Below are positions 8,133-16,184 of a stretch of DNA of 64,000 bases, one piece after another. Source of the stretch: Streptomyces smaragdinus (GTDB lineage: Bacteria; Actinomycetota; Actinomycetes; Streptomycetales; Streptomycetaceae); contig NZ_WEGJ01000021.1 in NCBI RefSeq assembly GCF_009604385.1, forward strand, positions 55,801 to 119,800. The letters run 5' to 3'. Each line of letters starts with the position of its first letter. The stretch's first letter is position 1. Both the position numbers and the translations under genes were made by a program. The notes beneath the pieces are model-generated. The model searched no databases and was not told the origin of the DNA. It saw only the letters and a list, made by a program, of their open reading frames with translations.

Positions 8133-8981
8133 TCAGGTGAGAGTGCGGATCGCCGACTCGACGAGGGCGCGGGCGTCGGCGCCAAAGACGGCCATCGTCG
8201 CGAGTTCGGCGAACGCCCTGCGGTAGTCCGCTATTTCGCGGGGCTGCCTTATGTTGATCTCCGCCGTCAGCGTCTCCACCACGGTGTGGGCGTTGTCGAA
8301 GACGTAGAACGCCTCCAGCGGCCACACCACGCGCGGGGCGCTGAACGGGATGACGCCGAGCGAGACCGACGGCAGCGGCAGTACGTCGAGGAGATGCCTG
8401 AGCTGGTGCGTCATCGTCGCCGGATCACCTATCCGGGCGCGCAGGACCCACTCCTCCAGCAGTACGACGAAACGGTGCCCGCCCTCGTAGAGGAACCGGC
8501 TGCGGGCCAGCCGGGCGGCGACGGCGTCGGCGACGTCGTCGGGGGTCCCCTGGAAGTCGGTGATCGACCGCAGCAGCGCCGTGGCGTAGTCGGCGGTCTG
8601 GAAGAAGCCGGGGACGGCGTTGGAGCTGTACACCCGGCAGATCCCGGCCCGCTCGTGCAGGGTGTAGAAGTCCTCCTGGACCTTGCGCATGCCGTTCTTG
8701 TGTATGCGCCGCCATTCCACGTACATGGAGTCGACCGCCCGCGCCGTGGCGATCAGGTCCTCCGTCTGGTCCGCCGATCCGCAGGCCGTGCACCAGGCCT
8801 TGATGTCCGCGTCGGAGGGGGCGGACTCGCCTTTCTGGATACGGGTCGTCTTCGCCGGATGCCATCCGCACCGGGCAGACAGCTCCTTCCCGGTGAGGCC
8901 GGCGTCCTGGCGGAGATGCTGCAGACGTCTCGCCAGGGCTATGCGCGCCGCCTGGGCGCTGGAGGAGGGGGAGGCAGGCAT
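8133..8981 (-). CDS. XRE-family regulator with DUF5753 domain
   Basis: 282 residues from ATG 8981. An HTH lies at residues 10-65 (LARRLQHLRQDAGLTGKELS, then WHPAKTTRIQKGESAPSDAD). A C-terminal DUF5753 domain follows (FQTADYATALLRSI; DVLPLPSVSLGVIPF; YRRAFAELATMAVFG). These Streptomyces regulators are normally paired with a small DUF397 or DUF6879 protein; here a DUF6879 gene ends 16 bases upstream on the same strand, so they are probably cotranscribed. Confidence 0.88.
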   Translation of the reverse strand: MPASPSSSAQAARIALARRLQHLRQDAGLTGKELSARCGWHPAKTTRIQKGESAPSDADIKAWCTACGSADQTEDLIATARAVDSMYVEWRRIHKNGMRKVQEDFYTLHERAGICRVYSSNAVPGFFQTADYATALLRSITDFQGTPDDVADAVAARLARSRFLYEGGHRFVVLLEEWVLRARIGDPATMTHQLRHLLDVLPLPSVSLGVIPFSAPRVVWPLEAFYVFDNAHTVVETLTAEINIRQPREIADYRRAFAELATMAVFGADARALVESAIRTLT

Positions 8982-8997
8982 GGGCTCGTACGCCGGA

Positions 8998-9525
8998 TCA
9001 GACGGCGAACTTCGCGTGGTCGATGCCGCGGTCCCACACGGCCTCGAAAGCGGCGGCGGCCATGCGCACGATGTCGGGGTCCTCCGTACGTTCGTGTCCC
9101 GCCCAGTCGCCGTCACCGGTGAACCAGTGGAACACCACGCGGCGTCCGTCGATCAGCCACAGGTCGTTCCCGGGGACGGCGATGTCGGAGGCGAGGCGCC
9201 GGGGGAGCCAGCGGACCTGCTCGCCGACGGAGATGTTCATCGAGGTCTGGGCGTGCTCCCAGCGGATGTAGTCGGTGACCGGCTCGGAGACGATACGGGC
9301 CCTGCGTATCCGCACCCCCCGGGCGACGGTCTCACGGACGAGGGGGATCCAGCCCCGCCAGTGCGCCGAATCGGGGTCGGGGTCGGCCCGTCCGGTCCGC
9401 AGGAACTCCGTGAAGCCGCCCTCCTCGTCGCGGATGCCGTAGGAGTCGCGCATCTCCAGGTGCACCGCGGTGTGTTCGGCGGATCTCAGCAGGTCAGCGA
9501 AGTTCGGCACGCAGCTCGGCGACAT
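8998..9525 (-). CDS. DUF6879 family protein
   Basis: 175 residues from ATG 9525 (GGGAGG eight bases upstream; GTG 9528 is the alternative). Family features: an N-terminal FADLLRSAEHTAVHLEMRDSY, a central YIRWEHAQTSMNISVGEQVRW, and the conserved DLWLIDGRRVVFHWFTGDGD. The function is unknown; members accompany XRE-DUF5753 regulators, as here. It overlaps the end of the preceding gene by about 30 bases, which indicates translational coupling. Confidence 0.8.
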   Translation of the reverse strand: MSPSCVPNFADLLRSAEHTAVHLEMRDSYGIRDEEGGFTEFLRTGRADPDPDSAHWRGWIPLVRETVARGVRIRRARIVSEPVTDYIRWEHAQTSMNISVGEQVRWLPRRLASDIAVPGNDLWLIDGRRVVFHWFTGDGDWAGHERTEDPDIVRMAAAAFEAVWDRGIDHAKFAV

Positions 9526-9760
9526 CACACGCCTCCCTCAGGATCGGCACCATGCGGGCCGGGATGCGGATCACCGTCTCGTGCGCGGGAATCCCCGTGT
9601 CGTGTCCGGCAACCCACTCGGTCTCGCCCACCAGGGCCTTCGTCAGTCCGTCGGCCTCCTCGCCCTGCAGGACGAGATCGGCCGTCTCGCCCTCGACCCA
9701 CACGGTCGGTGAACCGCCTCCCGTGGTCTCCGGGTCGATTCCGACGAACTCTAGGGCCAT
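9494..9760 (-). CDS. small conserved protein preceding DUF6879
   Basis: 88 residues from ATG 9760 (TTG 9778 is possible; neither has a strong RBS). An acidic N-terminal half (FVGIDPETTGGGSPTVWVEG) is followed by a helix (DGLTKALVGETEW) and a basic C-terminus (IRIPARMVPILREACDVAEL). I know it only as the small companion of DUF6879/XRE sets in Streptomyces. The 3' end overlaps the DUF6879 start. The probable promoter of the set lies in 9761-9912, where I see no other gene. Confidence 0.65.
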   Translation of the reverse strand: MALEFVGIDPETTGGGSPTVWVEGETADLVLQGEEADGLTKALVGETEWVAGHDTGIPAHETVIRIPARMVPILREACDVAELRAELR

Positions 9761-9912
9761 GTCGTGTTCCCGTTCCAAGCCAGTTGCGGATACTTGCGCA
9801 CAACGCTTCCGGGGCGGTCGTCCCGAGGCAAGAGAAGGGGTCGGTTTTCACCCTGACGTGGTGTTCTCCGGGCGGAACCGTACGTTGACCGCTCTTGAAG
9901 TGATAGGCGGGT

Positions 9913-10392
9913 CTACGCTGCCTTTTCCTTGCCCCACAGCCAGGGGTGGTAGTGGGTGCGGCCCAGGACGTCGCCGCTGTGCACGGCCGCCACCAGGCCG
10001 ATGACCGGTGTGCAGAGCAGCGCGCCCAGGACGGGGGCGATCGCGGCGTACGTGGCGGCGCCGATCACGAGGGCTTCGGCGAGGAAGACGGTGCTCGCGA
10101 CGGCGCCCGCGAGGAGGCCGCGGAGCAGGGCGCGGGAGGCCAGCCACTCGGGGGCGCGGGCCAGGGCGGCGCCGGTCGCGGCGCCGAGGAGGGTGCAGAC
10201 GGCCATCGTTCCGGCCGTCGCGGCGGTGCCGCGGAGGAAGACGTCGAGGGCCGCGTCGCGTTTGCCGGTGCCCAGGAACGCGGCGGCAGCCACGCAGGTG
10301 AGGGTCCCCCACAGGGCGGTCAGGGCCAGGCCGATGCGGACTCCGAGGCGGAGTCCCCTGCGGACCGTCTGCTTGGTCGTCACGCGTGCCAC
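9913..10392 (-). CDS. small multi-pass membrane protein
   Basis: 159 residues from GTG 10392, with four hydrophobic helices (LRLGVRIGLALTALWGTLTC; AATAGTMAVCTLLGAATGAA; LLAGAVASTVFLAEALVIGA; AIAPVLGALLCTPVIGLVAA) and a short charged C-terminal tail (HPWLWGKEKAA). No family is recognised. It is predicted to be an inner-membrane protein with no catalytic motif. Confidence 0.65.
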   Translation of the reverse strand: MARVTTKQTVRRGLRLGVRIGLALTALWGTLTCVAAAAFLGTGKRDAALDVFLRGTAATAGTMAVCTLLGAATGAALARAPEWLASRALLRGLLAGAVASTVFLAEALVIGAATYAAIAPVLGALLCTPVIGLVAAVHSGDVLGRTHYHPWLWGKEKAA

Positions 10393-10663
10393 CGCCCGTC
10401 ACATGTGCCCCTCACGGTAGGGCGTCGGCCGGGGACGTCGGCACCCGGGGGCGGCCTCCGCTCGCGGGAAAGTGGCCGAAAGCAGCCGGTTCCGCGGCGG
10501 ACGCGGTGAGCGGGCTGAGCCGACAGTCGGCGGGTTCGGGTGAGGACATGGACCGCTTTGCGATCGTACGGTGCGACCGCCGGCCGGCCGCGTCCGAGGG
10601 AGTACGGACAACCTCAGACGCCCCGGCCCCGCCGGTTGTCATGGACAGGAGCCGTTTCTAGTC

Positions 10664-10677
10664 TGGGAGCGCTCCCG
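10664..10677. promoter_or_regulatory. CebR-type operator
   Basis: TGGGAGCGCTCCCG matches the 14-base CebR palindrome of Streptomyces at 13 of 14 positions. It lies about 195 bases upstream of the CE15-CBM2 esterase start. The rest of 10393-10871 holds no gene that I can support. Known of the family: CebR is a LacI-type repressor released by cellobiose/cellotriose. The second box in this window is at 18746. Confidence 0.75.
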
Positions 10678-10871
10678 CATCGATTCCGGCACCCGCACCC
10701 CGCTCGACACCAGCACCGACTGCCACGCCGTCTCCCGTGCCCGCGGCACGGGATGGCCAGGACGGCGGTCCGGAACCGGCGCGCTCTCACCCCCCGCCAA
10801 CCGGCGTGCGCCGATGGGCCGTCCAGGCCTGCCCTGCTCCCGCGCGTGCCCCCTCCGGAGGTAGTCCCCCC

Positions 10872-12536
10872 ATGCGCATACGCCTGCACAGATTCCTGCC
10901 ACGGGCCTGGGTCGCCACCCTCGCCGTCGTCACCGTCACCGGCCTCGGGATCGCCACCCTGAACCCGCTCTCCGGCGACCGGGACATCCCGGCCGCCTCC
11001 GTGGCCGGCGAACCCGAGCACGACGGCGCCGACTGCGCGGTCGGCACCACGCCGGCCGGGTCCAACACGCTGCTCCCCGACCCGTTCACCCGGATCAACG
11101 GCACCCGCATCACCAGCAAGAGCGACTGGCGGTGCCGCCGCGCCGAGATCCACGAGCTGGCCGAACGCTCCATCTACGGCCAGAAGCCCGCCAAGCCCAC
11201 CGTGACGGGATCCGTCTCCTCCACCAGCATCACGGTGAACGCCTCCGCCTCGGGCAAGAGCGCGAGCTTCTCGGCGCGGGTGGAACTGCCGAGCGGTACG
11301 GGCCCGTTCCCGGCCGTGATCGTCTTCGGCGGGCTGGGGGCCGACACCGCCACCATCAAGGCGGCGGGCGCGGCGGTCATCAACTTCGACCCGTACACGG
11401 TCGGACGTGAAGGCACCGCCCGTAACGCCAAGTCCGGCGCGTTCTACACGCTGTACGGCTCCACGAGCAGCACCGGTCTGCTGATGGCGTGGTCCTGGGG
11501 CGTCTCCCGGATCATCGACGTCATCGAGTCGAACGGCGGCAACATCCTCAGCGCCGACGGCACCGGCGTGACCGGCTGTTCGCGCTTCGGCAAGGGGGCG
11601 ATCACGGCGGGCGCGTTCGACCAGCGCATCGATCTGACCATGCCCATCGAGTCGGGCACCGGTGGTGTGCCGGCCATGCGGTCGATCGCGCAGGAGAGCG
11701 GCTCGCAGCCGCTGAGCAGCGCATACTCCGAGCAGCCGTGGCTGGGTGACGCGTTCAGCTCGTACACCGGGAACCCGGGCAATCTGCCCGTCGACATGCA
11801 CGAGGTCGTCGGGCTGGTGGCGCCACGCGGGCTCTTCATCATGGAGAACCCGCACGTCGACTGGCTCGGGGCGCGCTCCGGCAGCGTGTCGGCGCTCGGG
11901 GCGGCGGAGATCTACAAGGCGCTCGGCGCGCAGAGCAACATCAGCTACTGGTCGGACGTCGCCGACGGCACCCACTGCGCGGTGCGCAACGAGTGGAAGA
12001 CGCCGATGACGCAGAGCATCAACCGGTTCCTGAAAAACTCGGGCTCGGCTCCGGGCGTGTTCCGTATCTCGTCCAAGAAGGCCGGAAACCTCGCGAGCTG
12101 GCGGAACTGGACCACGCCGACGCTGACGGACGGCGGGACGACCGACGGCGGCACCACGGACGGCGGCACCACCGACGGCGGTACGACGGACGGCGGCGTA
12201 ACGGACGGCGGGAGCTCCGACGGCGGGTCGGGCCAGGACGGCTGCACGGCCACGTACCGCCTGGTCAATCCGTGGAACGGCGGCTACCAGGGTGAGGTGA
12301 CGGTCACCAACACGGGCTCGGCAGCCATCACCGGCTGGCGCGTCGGTATGACGATGCCGTCCGGCCAGACGATCACCAGCGTCTGGAACGGCACCAACAC
12401 CGGCACCTCAGGCGCGGTCACGGTCCGCAACGCGGCGTGGAACGGCTCCCTCGGCGCCCGCGCGTCCACGACGTTCGGCTTCACGGTGAACGGCAACTCG
12501 TCGAACCCGACGAACTTCACCTGCACGGTGGGGTAG
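10872..12536 (+). CDS. secreted CE15 glucuronoyl esterase with C-terminal CBM2
   Basis: 554 residues. An N-terminal export signal (RAWVATLAVVTVTGLGIATL) precedes a CE15 catalytic domain at about 50-410. The hallmark is VTGCSRFGKG with nucleophile Ser237, plus IESGTGG, a GNPGNLPVDMHE loop and a late DGTHC histidine. This enzyme class cleaves ester links between lignin alcohols and 4-O-methyl-glucuronic acid of xylan. A linker of about six TDGG repeats (12126-12230) leads to a CBM2 cellulose-binding module (conserved Trp and terminal Cys, ending NFTCTVG). GGAGG lies about 11 bases upstream of ATG 10872. A CebR-type box upstream suggests cellobiose induction together with the GH9-GH3 operon. Confidence 0.9.
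   Translation: MRIRLHRFLPRAWVATLAVVTVTGLGIATLNPLSGDRDIPAASVAGEPEHDGADCAVGTTPAGSNTLLPDPFTRINGTRITSKSDWRCRRAEIHELAERSIYGQKPAKPTVTGSVSSTSITVNASASGKSASFSARVELPSGTGPFPAVIVFGGLGADTATIKAAGAAVINFDPYTVGREGTARNAKSGAFYTLYGSTSSTGLLMAWSWGVSRIIDVIESNGGNILSADGTGVTGCSRFGKGAITAGAFDQRIDLTMPIESGTGGVPAMRSIAQESGSQPLSSAYSEQPWLGDAFSSYTGNPGNLPVDMHEVVGLVAPRGLFIMENPHVDWLGARSGSVSALGAAEIYKALGAQSNISYWSDVADGTHCAVRNEWKTPMTQSINRFLKNSGSAPGVFRISSKKAGNLASWRNWTTPTLTDGGTTDGGTTDGGTTDGGTTDGGVTDGGSSDGGSGQDGCTATYRLVNPWNGGYQGEVTVTNTGSAAITGWRVGMTMPSGQTITSVWNGTNTGTSGAVTVRNAAWNGSLGARASTTFGFTVNGNSSNPTNFTCTVG
12126..12230 (+). repeat. 15-base tandem repeat encoding Thr-Asp-Gly-Gly linker
   Basis: About six imperfect copies of ACGACCGACGGCGGC within the esterase gene. 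They encode the flexible linker between the catalytic domain and CBM2. In-frame repeats of this type change length easily without breaking the protein. Confidence 0.85.
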
Positions 12537-12551
12537 CGCGATTCATGCCTT

Positions 12552-12586
12552 ACGGCCCTTCCCGGCGCGGTGCCGGGAAGGGCCGT
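12552..12586. terminator. hairpin terminator between convergent genes
   Basis: Perfect 15-base stem (12552-12566 with 12572-12586) and a five-base loop, followed by TCGTCTTG. It lies 16 bases after the CE15 gene stop. The remainder up to the convergent nucleotidyltransferase gene (stop at 12740) shows no gene. Confidence 0.85.
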
Positions 12587-12739
12587 TCGTCTTGCGGCCA
12601 AGGTCGGTGAGCAGGGCGCTCAGCGCCTGGGGGCCAGGACAGTCGCGAACCTGTTCGGGCGAGCGCCGGTAGACTGAGCGGCGGCTTGTACCCATTACTG
12701 CGTCTTCCCCGCGAACACAGGCGAATGGCCGGAGAGGAA

Positions 12740-13435
12740 TTACACGTCGTAAAGCCAGGACTCGTCACCCGGCTCCTGCTCATCCCGTGACTCACCGGTG
12801 TGCAGACGCAGCGCGAGGTCCTCAGCCCATGCAGTAGCCCATGCGTACAGAACCCGAACCTCATCCGGCGTAAGACCGTACTCGGTGAACTCCTCCTCGC
12901 CGTACCACTGAGCGGCCTCAAGCCGGTTCTGGAGGCCCTCGAGGGTGAAGCGACCTCGGGAATGAGCTCGTCCCAGGGACTCCAAGTCGGAGCAACTCCA
13001 CCAACGGGACGCGGAGTGGATGTCAATCAAGTCACGCGGTACGCCGCGCTCGGACAAGGCACGCATCTTCGTCCCGAGCACATCGGGTTCAGCCAGAACG
13101 GGCCCGTACGCCATCTGCGCCGGCTTCCGGGTGAAGAACTCACGCAAGACATCCACTTCGCACTCTTCACCCTCCGCGCCGTTGACCTGAAGCCGGGCGG
13201 AGTTCTTGCTCGTCTCGATCACCTGTACCCGCCACCCGCGCGCCGTGAGTCCGTCGACGAGGACGTCCGCAATGTCGGGCAGCGGCCGCTGACTGTCGGT
13301 AGCGAAGTCAAGGTCCTTGCTCAGCCGCGAGACGATCTCGTGAGCCTGGACTGCGTATCCCCCGGTAAGGACAAGGGGCAGAGGCTCACCGATCTCGATC
13401 ACGTCCGCCAAGAGACGGGCATGCAGAGCCGGCAT
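12740..13435 (-). CDS. AbiEii-like nucleotidyltransferase (toxin candidate)
   Basis: 231 residues. The nucleotidyltransferase signature is LVLTGGYAVQAHEIVSRLSK followed by DLDFATD, that is GG plus DxD, then EVDVLREFF and LAEPDVLGTKMRALSERGVPRDLIDI, as in AbiEii/AbiGii-type proteins. Known of the family: AbiEii toxins of type IV toxin-antitoxin systems are nucleotidyltransferases that act with a separate antitoxin. ATG 13435 follows the stop of the upstream gene by two bases, and GTG 13441 overlaps that stop as GTGA, so translation is coupled. Confidence 0.82.
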   Translation of the reverse strand: MPALHARLLADVIEIGEPLPLVLTGGYAVQAHEIVSRLSKDLDFATDSQRPLPDIADVLVDGLTARGWRVQVIETSKNSARLQVNGAEGEECEVDVLREFFTRKPAQMAYGPVLAEPDVLGTKMRALSERGVPRDLIDIHSASRWWSCSDLESLGRAHSRGRFTLEGLQNRLEAAQWYGEEEFTEYGLTPDEVRVLYAWATAWAEDLALRLHTGESRDEQEPGDESWLYDV

Positions 13436-13437
13436 TT

Positions 13438-13821
13438 TCACGCTGCGGCGTCCAGGAAGGCCGGGCGGGTCATCTCGGGCAGGGCGGCGAGTTCGGGGAA
13501 TCGTCGTTCCCATACCCGACGGGCCGCCGGCACCAGGACACGGCGAAGGAGCGGCCACTGCTCCTCAAGAAGCCGACGGTTGAGGAGAGCACAGATGTCC
13601 TCTCGCATCCCCTCTGCCAGCACGTTGCGGTACAGGGAGAGTCGCTGGCGCGGGTCGCTCAGGTCGAATACACGCAATCCAGACCAGACAACTGTGAAGG
13701 GCGGCTCGATCAACCCTTGACTGGGACCGCACAGATCAGACAGGCCGAGCGGCACGCGCTTCGCGTACTTGCGGTGATAATCCGCCAGCTCATCGGCCAG
13801 ATCCGCCTCAGTCACGTCCAT
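13438..13821 (-). CDS. conserved partner of the AbiEii-like nucleotidyltransferase
   Basis: 127 residues from ATG 13821: MDVTEADLADELADYHRKYA, then VVWSGLRVFDLSDPRQRLSLYR and a helical Arg/Leu-rich C-terminus (LLNRRLLEEQWPLLRRVLV). It does not show the winged-helix/AbiEi layout I would expect of a classical antitoxin. Its strict coupling to the nucleotidyltransferase gene suggests it is the cognate antitoxin or partner. The function is otherwise unknown. Confidence 0.7.
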   Translation of the reverse strand: MDVTEADLADELADYHRKYAKRVPLGLSDLCGPSQGLIEPPFTVVWSGLRVFDLSDPRQRLSLYRNVLAEGMREDICALLNRRLLEEQWPLLRRVLVPAARRVWERRFPELAALPEMTRPAFLDAAA

Positions 13822-13890
13822 GGCCGGATTGTCCCACAGAACGGGTCGACCCCACGGCATGAAGTACGTTCTGTAACCGCAGTCCCACAA

Positions 13891-14358
13891 TCAGCGAGCG
13901 TCCGGCAGGTTCGCCGACGCCCGGCGGGCCGCCGTGACGAAATCTGCTCTGGCAGCGCTCAGCTCGTCCGCTCGGGCGTGGCCGCGCAGGGCGGCGACCA
14001 GAGCGTCCGCGGCCGTGGTCACCTCCTCGGGGCCTTCGAGGGCGATGCCGCCGTGTGCCCGTTGGAGGTGGGACTCCTCGTCTCCGGTGCCTCGGCCCCG
14101 GCGGTCGAGCAGCGTGCGGGCGTCCGCCGCGGCGAGGAAGTCGGCGTAGGTCTGGCGGCGGAGAGTCAGGCGGCGTTGGGCTTCGGCGCCCTCGAGGGTG
14201 AGTCTTACGGACTCCAGCAGCGCCTCCGCCTGGCGGTCGCCCGCGTGGCGGGCTGCCTCGGCCTGGCGGAGGCCGGCGCTGCGGGCGTACCAGCCGGTGA
14301 CGATGCTGCCGGCGAGTGCCGCTCCGGCCGCGATCAGTGCGATTCCCCAGTCGCTCAT
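13891..14358 (-). CDS. small membrane-anchored coiled protein
   Basis: 155 residues from ATG 14358. One N-terminal transmembrane helix (WGIALIAAGAALAGSIVTGW) is followed by a long, charged, probably helical cytoplasmic part (GLRQAEAARHAGDRQAEALL; RRQTYADFLAAADARTLLDR). The layout resembles many Streptomyces proteins of unknown role. It is divergent from the gene whose 5' region carries the (GAGCAAC)9 tract. Confidence 0.7.
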   Translation of the reverse strand: MSDWGIALIAAGAALAGSIVTGWYARSAGLRQAEAARHAGDRQAEALLESVRLTLEGAEAQRRLTLRRQTYADFLAAADARTLLDRRGRGTGDEESHLQRAHGGIALEGPEEVTTAADALVAALRGHARADELSAARADFVTAARRASANLPDAR

Positions 14359-14539
14359 GTGCCCCCGCCTCTTCGGATTCTTCCTGCACCATGCCCTGGT
14401 GGGCTCGTCCGTGCATCGGGTATCGGGCAATCGCGGCGGTACGATCGGTCGCATGCCGCCGGATGATGTCCGTAATACTGCTTCTACCTGCGGAAACAGC
14501 GCGTATCTCCGTTCGGGCACCGGTAAAATGGAAGGGTCG

Positions 14540-14602
14540 GAGCAACGAGCAACGAGCAACGAGCAACGAGCAACGAGCAACGAGCAACGAGCAACGAGCA
14601 AC
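14540..14602 (+). repeat. (GAGCAAC)9 tandem repeat
   Basis: Nine perfect, uninterrupted copies of the heptanucleotide GAGCAAC (63 bases). The unit is not a multiple of three, so each gain or loss shifts the reading frame. The tract lies immediately before GTG 14604, the first codon of recognisable coding sequence of the downstream gene, and between two divergent genes. It is therefore positioned either to alter promoter/leader spacing or to switch an upstream start in and out of frame. Confidence 0.95.
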
Positions 14603-14603
14603 C

Positions 14604-16184
14604 GTGCTCCTTGCCGCCCGATCCGCCGTCGCCCTGCACCGGCTCCTCGACGCCGTCCTCGTCTTCGCCGGTGACGAGCGCGTCACCCGGCTGTTCACCC
14701 TCGTCCCCGGCTCCGACTTCGGCGTCGACGCCCTCGCCGCCGTCGAGCGGATCGGCGGGCGGACCGTCCCGTGGAGCGAGGCCCTGCGCGGGTCGTACGA
14801 CCTGGTCCTCAGCGCCAGCCCCAAGGGCGACGTCCGGCTGATCCGCGGTACGCACGTGCTGTTGCCCCACGGCGCCGGGTACAGCAAGTCCCTCCCGGGC
14901 GAGGGCTCCGACTCGGCGTCGGGGCTCGATCCCGTCTTCCTGCGGCGTACGGACCTCGCGCTGCACGCCGTCGCGCATCCCGATCAGGCCGCCCGCCTCG
15001 TCGCGTGGGACGACGCCGCCCCCGCCAAGGTCGTCGGCGACCCCACCCTCGAGCGCCTCCTCGCCTCCCGCCCCCTCCGCGACCGGTACCGGGCCGCCCT
15101 CGGCACCGGCTCCCGCACCCTGGTCGTCCTCGCCTCGACCTGGGGCCCCGAGTCGCTGCTCCACCGCCACCCGGGGCTGGCCCAAGAACTGGCCGCCCGA
15201 CTGCCGTACGACGCCTACCAGCTGGCCCTCGTCCTCCACCCCAACGAGCACAGCCGCCTGGGGTCGTACGAGCTCGCCCAACGCCTCGCCCCCGCCTGCG
15301 ACGCCGGCCTGATCATCGCCGACCCGTACGAGGAGTGGGCCTCCCTCCTCATCGCCGCCGACGCCCTGATCACCGACCACGGCTCCGCCGCCCTGTACTA
15401 CACCGCCGCCGCAGACCGCCCCGCCGTCGGCGTCCACGAGGACGACGGCGCCGAGCTGATCCCCGACAGCCCCATGCACACGCTCCTGCGCGGCATCCCC
15501 CGCCTGAGGGACGCCGGCGCCCTCATACACGCCCTCCGAGCCTGGCGCCCCGGCCCCGGAGCCCAAGCCGCCCGCCAGGCCTTCGACCGGCAGGGGCAAG
15601 CCCTCGACCTGCTGAGGTCCGAGCTGTACGCCCTCCTCGGCCTGACCCCGCCGCCCACACCCGCCCGACCCCGCCCCCTGCCCGCGCCCCGCCCCGCCGT
15701 CCGCACCCCGGCGGCGTTCGACGTCGACACCGACGTAACGGCCGCCGACGAGATACGCGTGACCCGCCGCCCCGCAGGCCTCGGACCCCCCGGAGACCAC
15801 CTCGCCGCGGAGTACGACGCCGCGAGCGAGCCGTACATCCGCTCCGCCGGCCTCCTGTACCGCCGCCCCCTGCCCCAGGCCCCCTGGGCCGCCGACGCCT
15901 GGATCCGGCACGCCCTCGACGCCTACCCCGGCTGCCGCACGGCCGCGGCGATCCTCCCCGACGGGCTCACCCTCCTCGGCACCCGCGACCGCCCGGCCCT
16001 CCACGCCGTCCGAGCCCACCCCCGCAACGAGGCCGGCCGCATCATCCACCCCGACCCCGCCGCCGTGGCCTCCGCCGTCCACACCGGGCGGCAGCCGTCA
16101 CATCTCCGCTGCCGCATCGGCGACCGCACCTACGACGTCACCGTGCGCCCGGCCACGCCTACCGAGTCCGCCACCCCGTTCTAA
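14604..16184 (+). CDS. GT-B/CDP-glycerophosphotransferase-like protein (hypothetical)
   Basis: 526 residues from GTG 14604; in-frame ATGs at 14463 and 14466 would give longer products that read through the GAGCAAC tract. Two Rossmann-like halves are visible: LLAARSAVALHRLLDAVLVF, VLLPHGAGYSKSL, VVLASTWGPESLLHRHPG, and IAADALITDHGSAALYYTAA. The last two resemble the donor-binding region of CDP-glycerol glycerophosphotransferases and UDP-GlcNAc epimerases. The C-terminal 130 residues follow a Pro-rich linker and form a separate alpha/beta domain. The real function is unknown. It ends in a four-base convergent overlap with the STAND gene. Confidence 0.65.
   Translation: MLLAARSAVALHRLLDAVLVFAGDERVTRLFTLVPGSDFGVDALAAVERIGGRTVPWSEALRGSYDLVLSASPKGDVRLIRGTHVLLPHGAGYSKSLPGEGSDSASGLDPVFLRRTDLALHAVAHPDQAARLVAWDDAAPAKVVGDPTLERLLASRPLRDRYRAALGTGSRTLVVLASTWGPESLLHRHPGLAQELAARLPYDAYQLALVLHPNEHSRLGSYELAQRLAPACDAGLIIADPYEEWASLLIAADALITDHGSAALYYTAAADRPAVGVHEDDGAELIPDSPMHTLLRGIPRLRDAGALIHALRAWRPGPGAQAARQAFDRQGQALDLLRSELYALLGLTPPPTPARPRPLPAPRPAVRTPAAFDVDTDVTAADEIRVTRRPAGLGPPGDHLAAEYDAASEPYIRSAGLLYRRPLPQAPWAADAWIRHALDAYPGCRTAAAILPDGLTLLGTRDRPALHAVRAHPRNEAGRIIHPDPAAVASAVHTGRQPSHLRCRIGDRTYDVTVRPATPTESATPF

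Noticed and set aside
12126..12230. Tandem repeat in the esterase gene as a minisatellite of interest
   Set aside because: The 15-base unit keeps the frame and encodes a flexible linker, a common arrangement in modular glycosidases.
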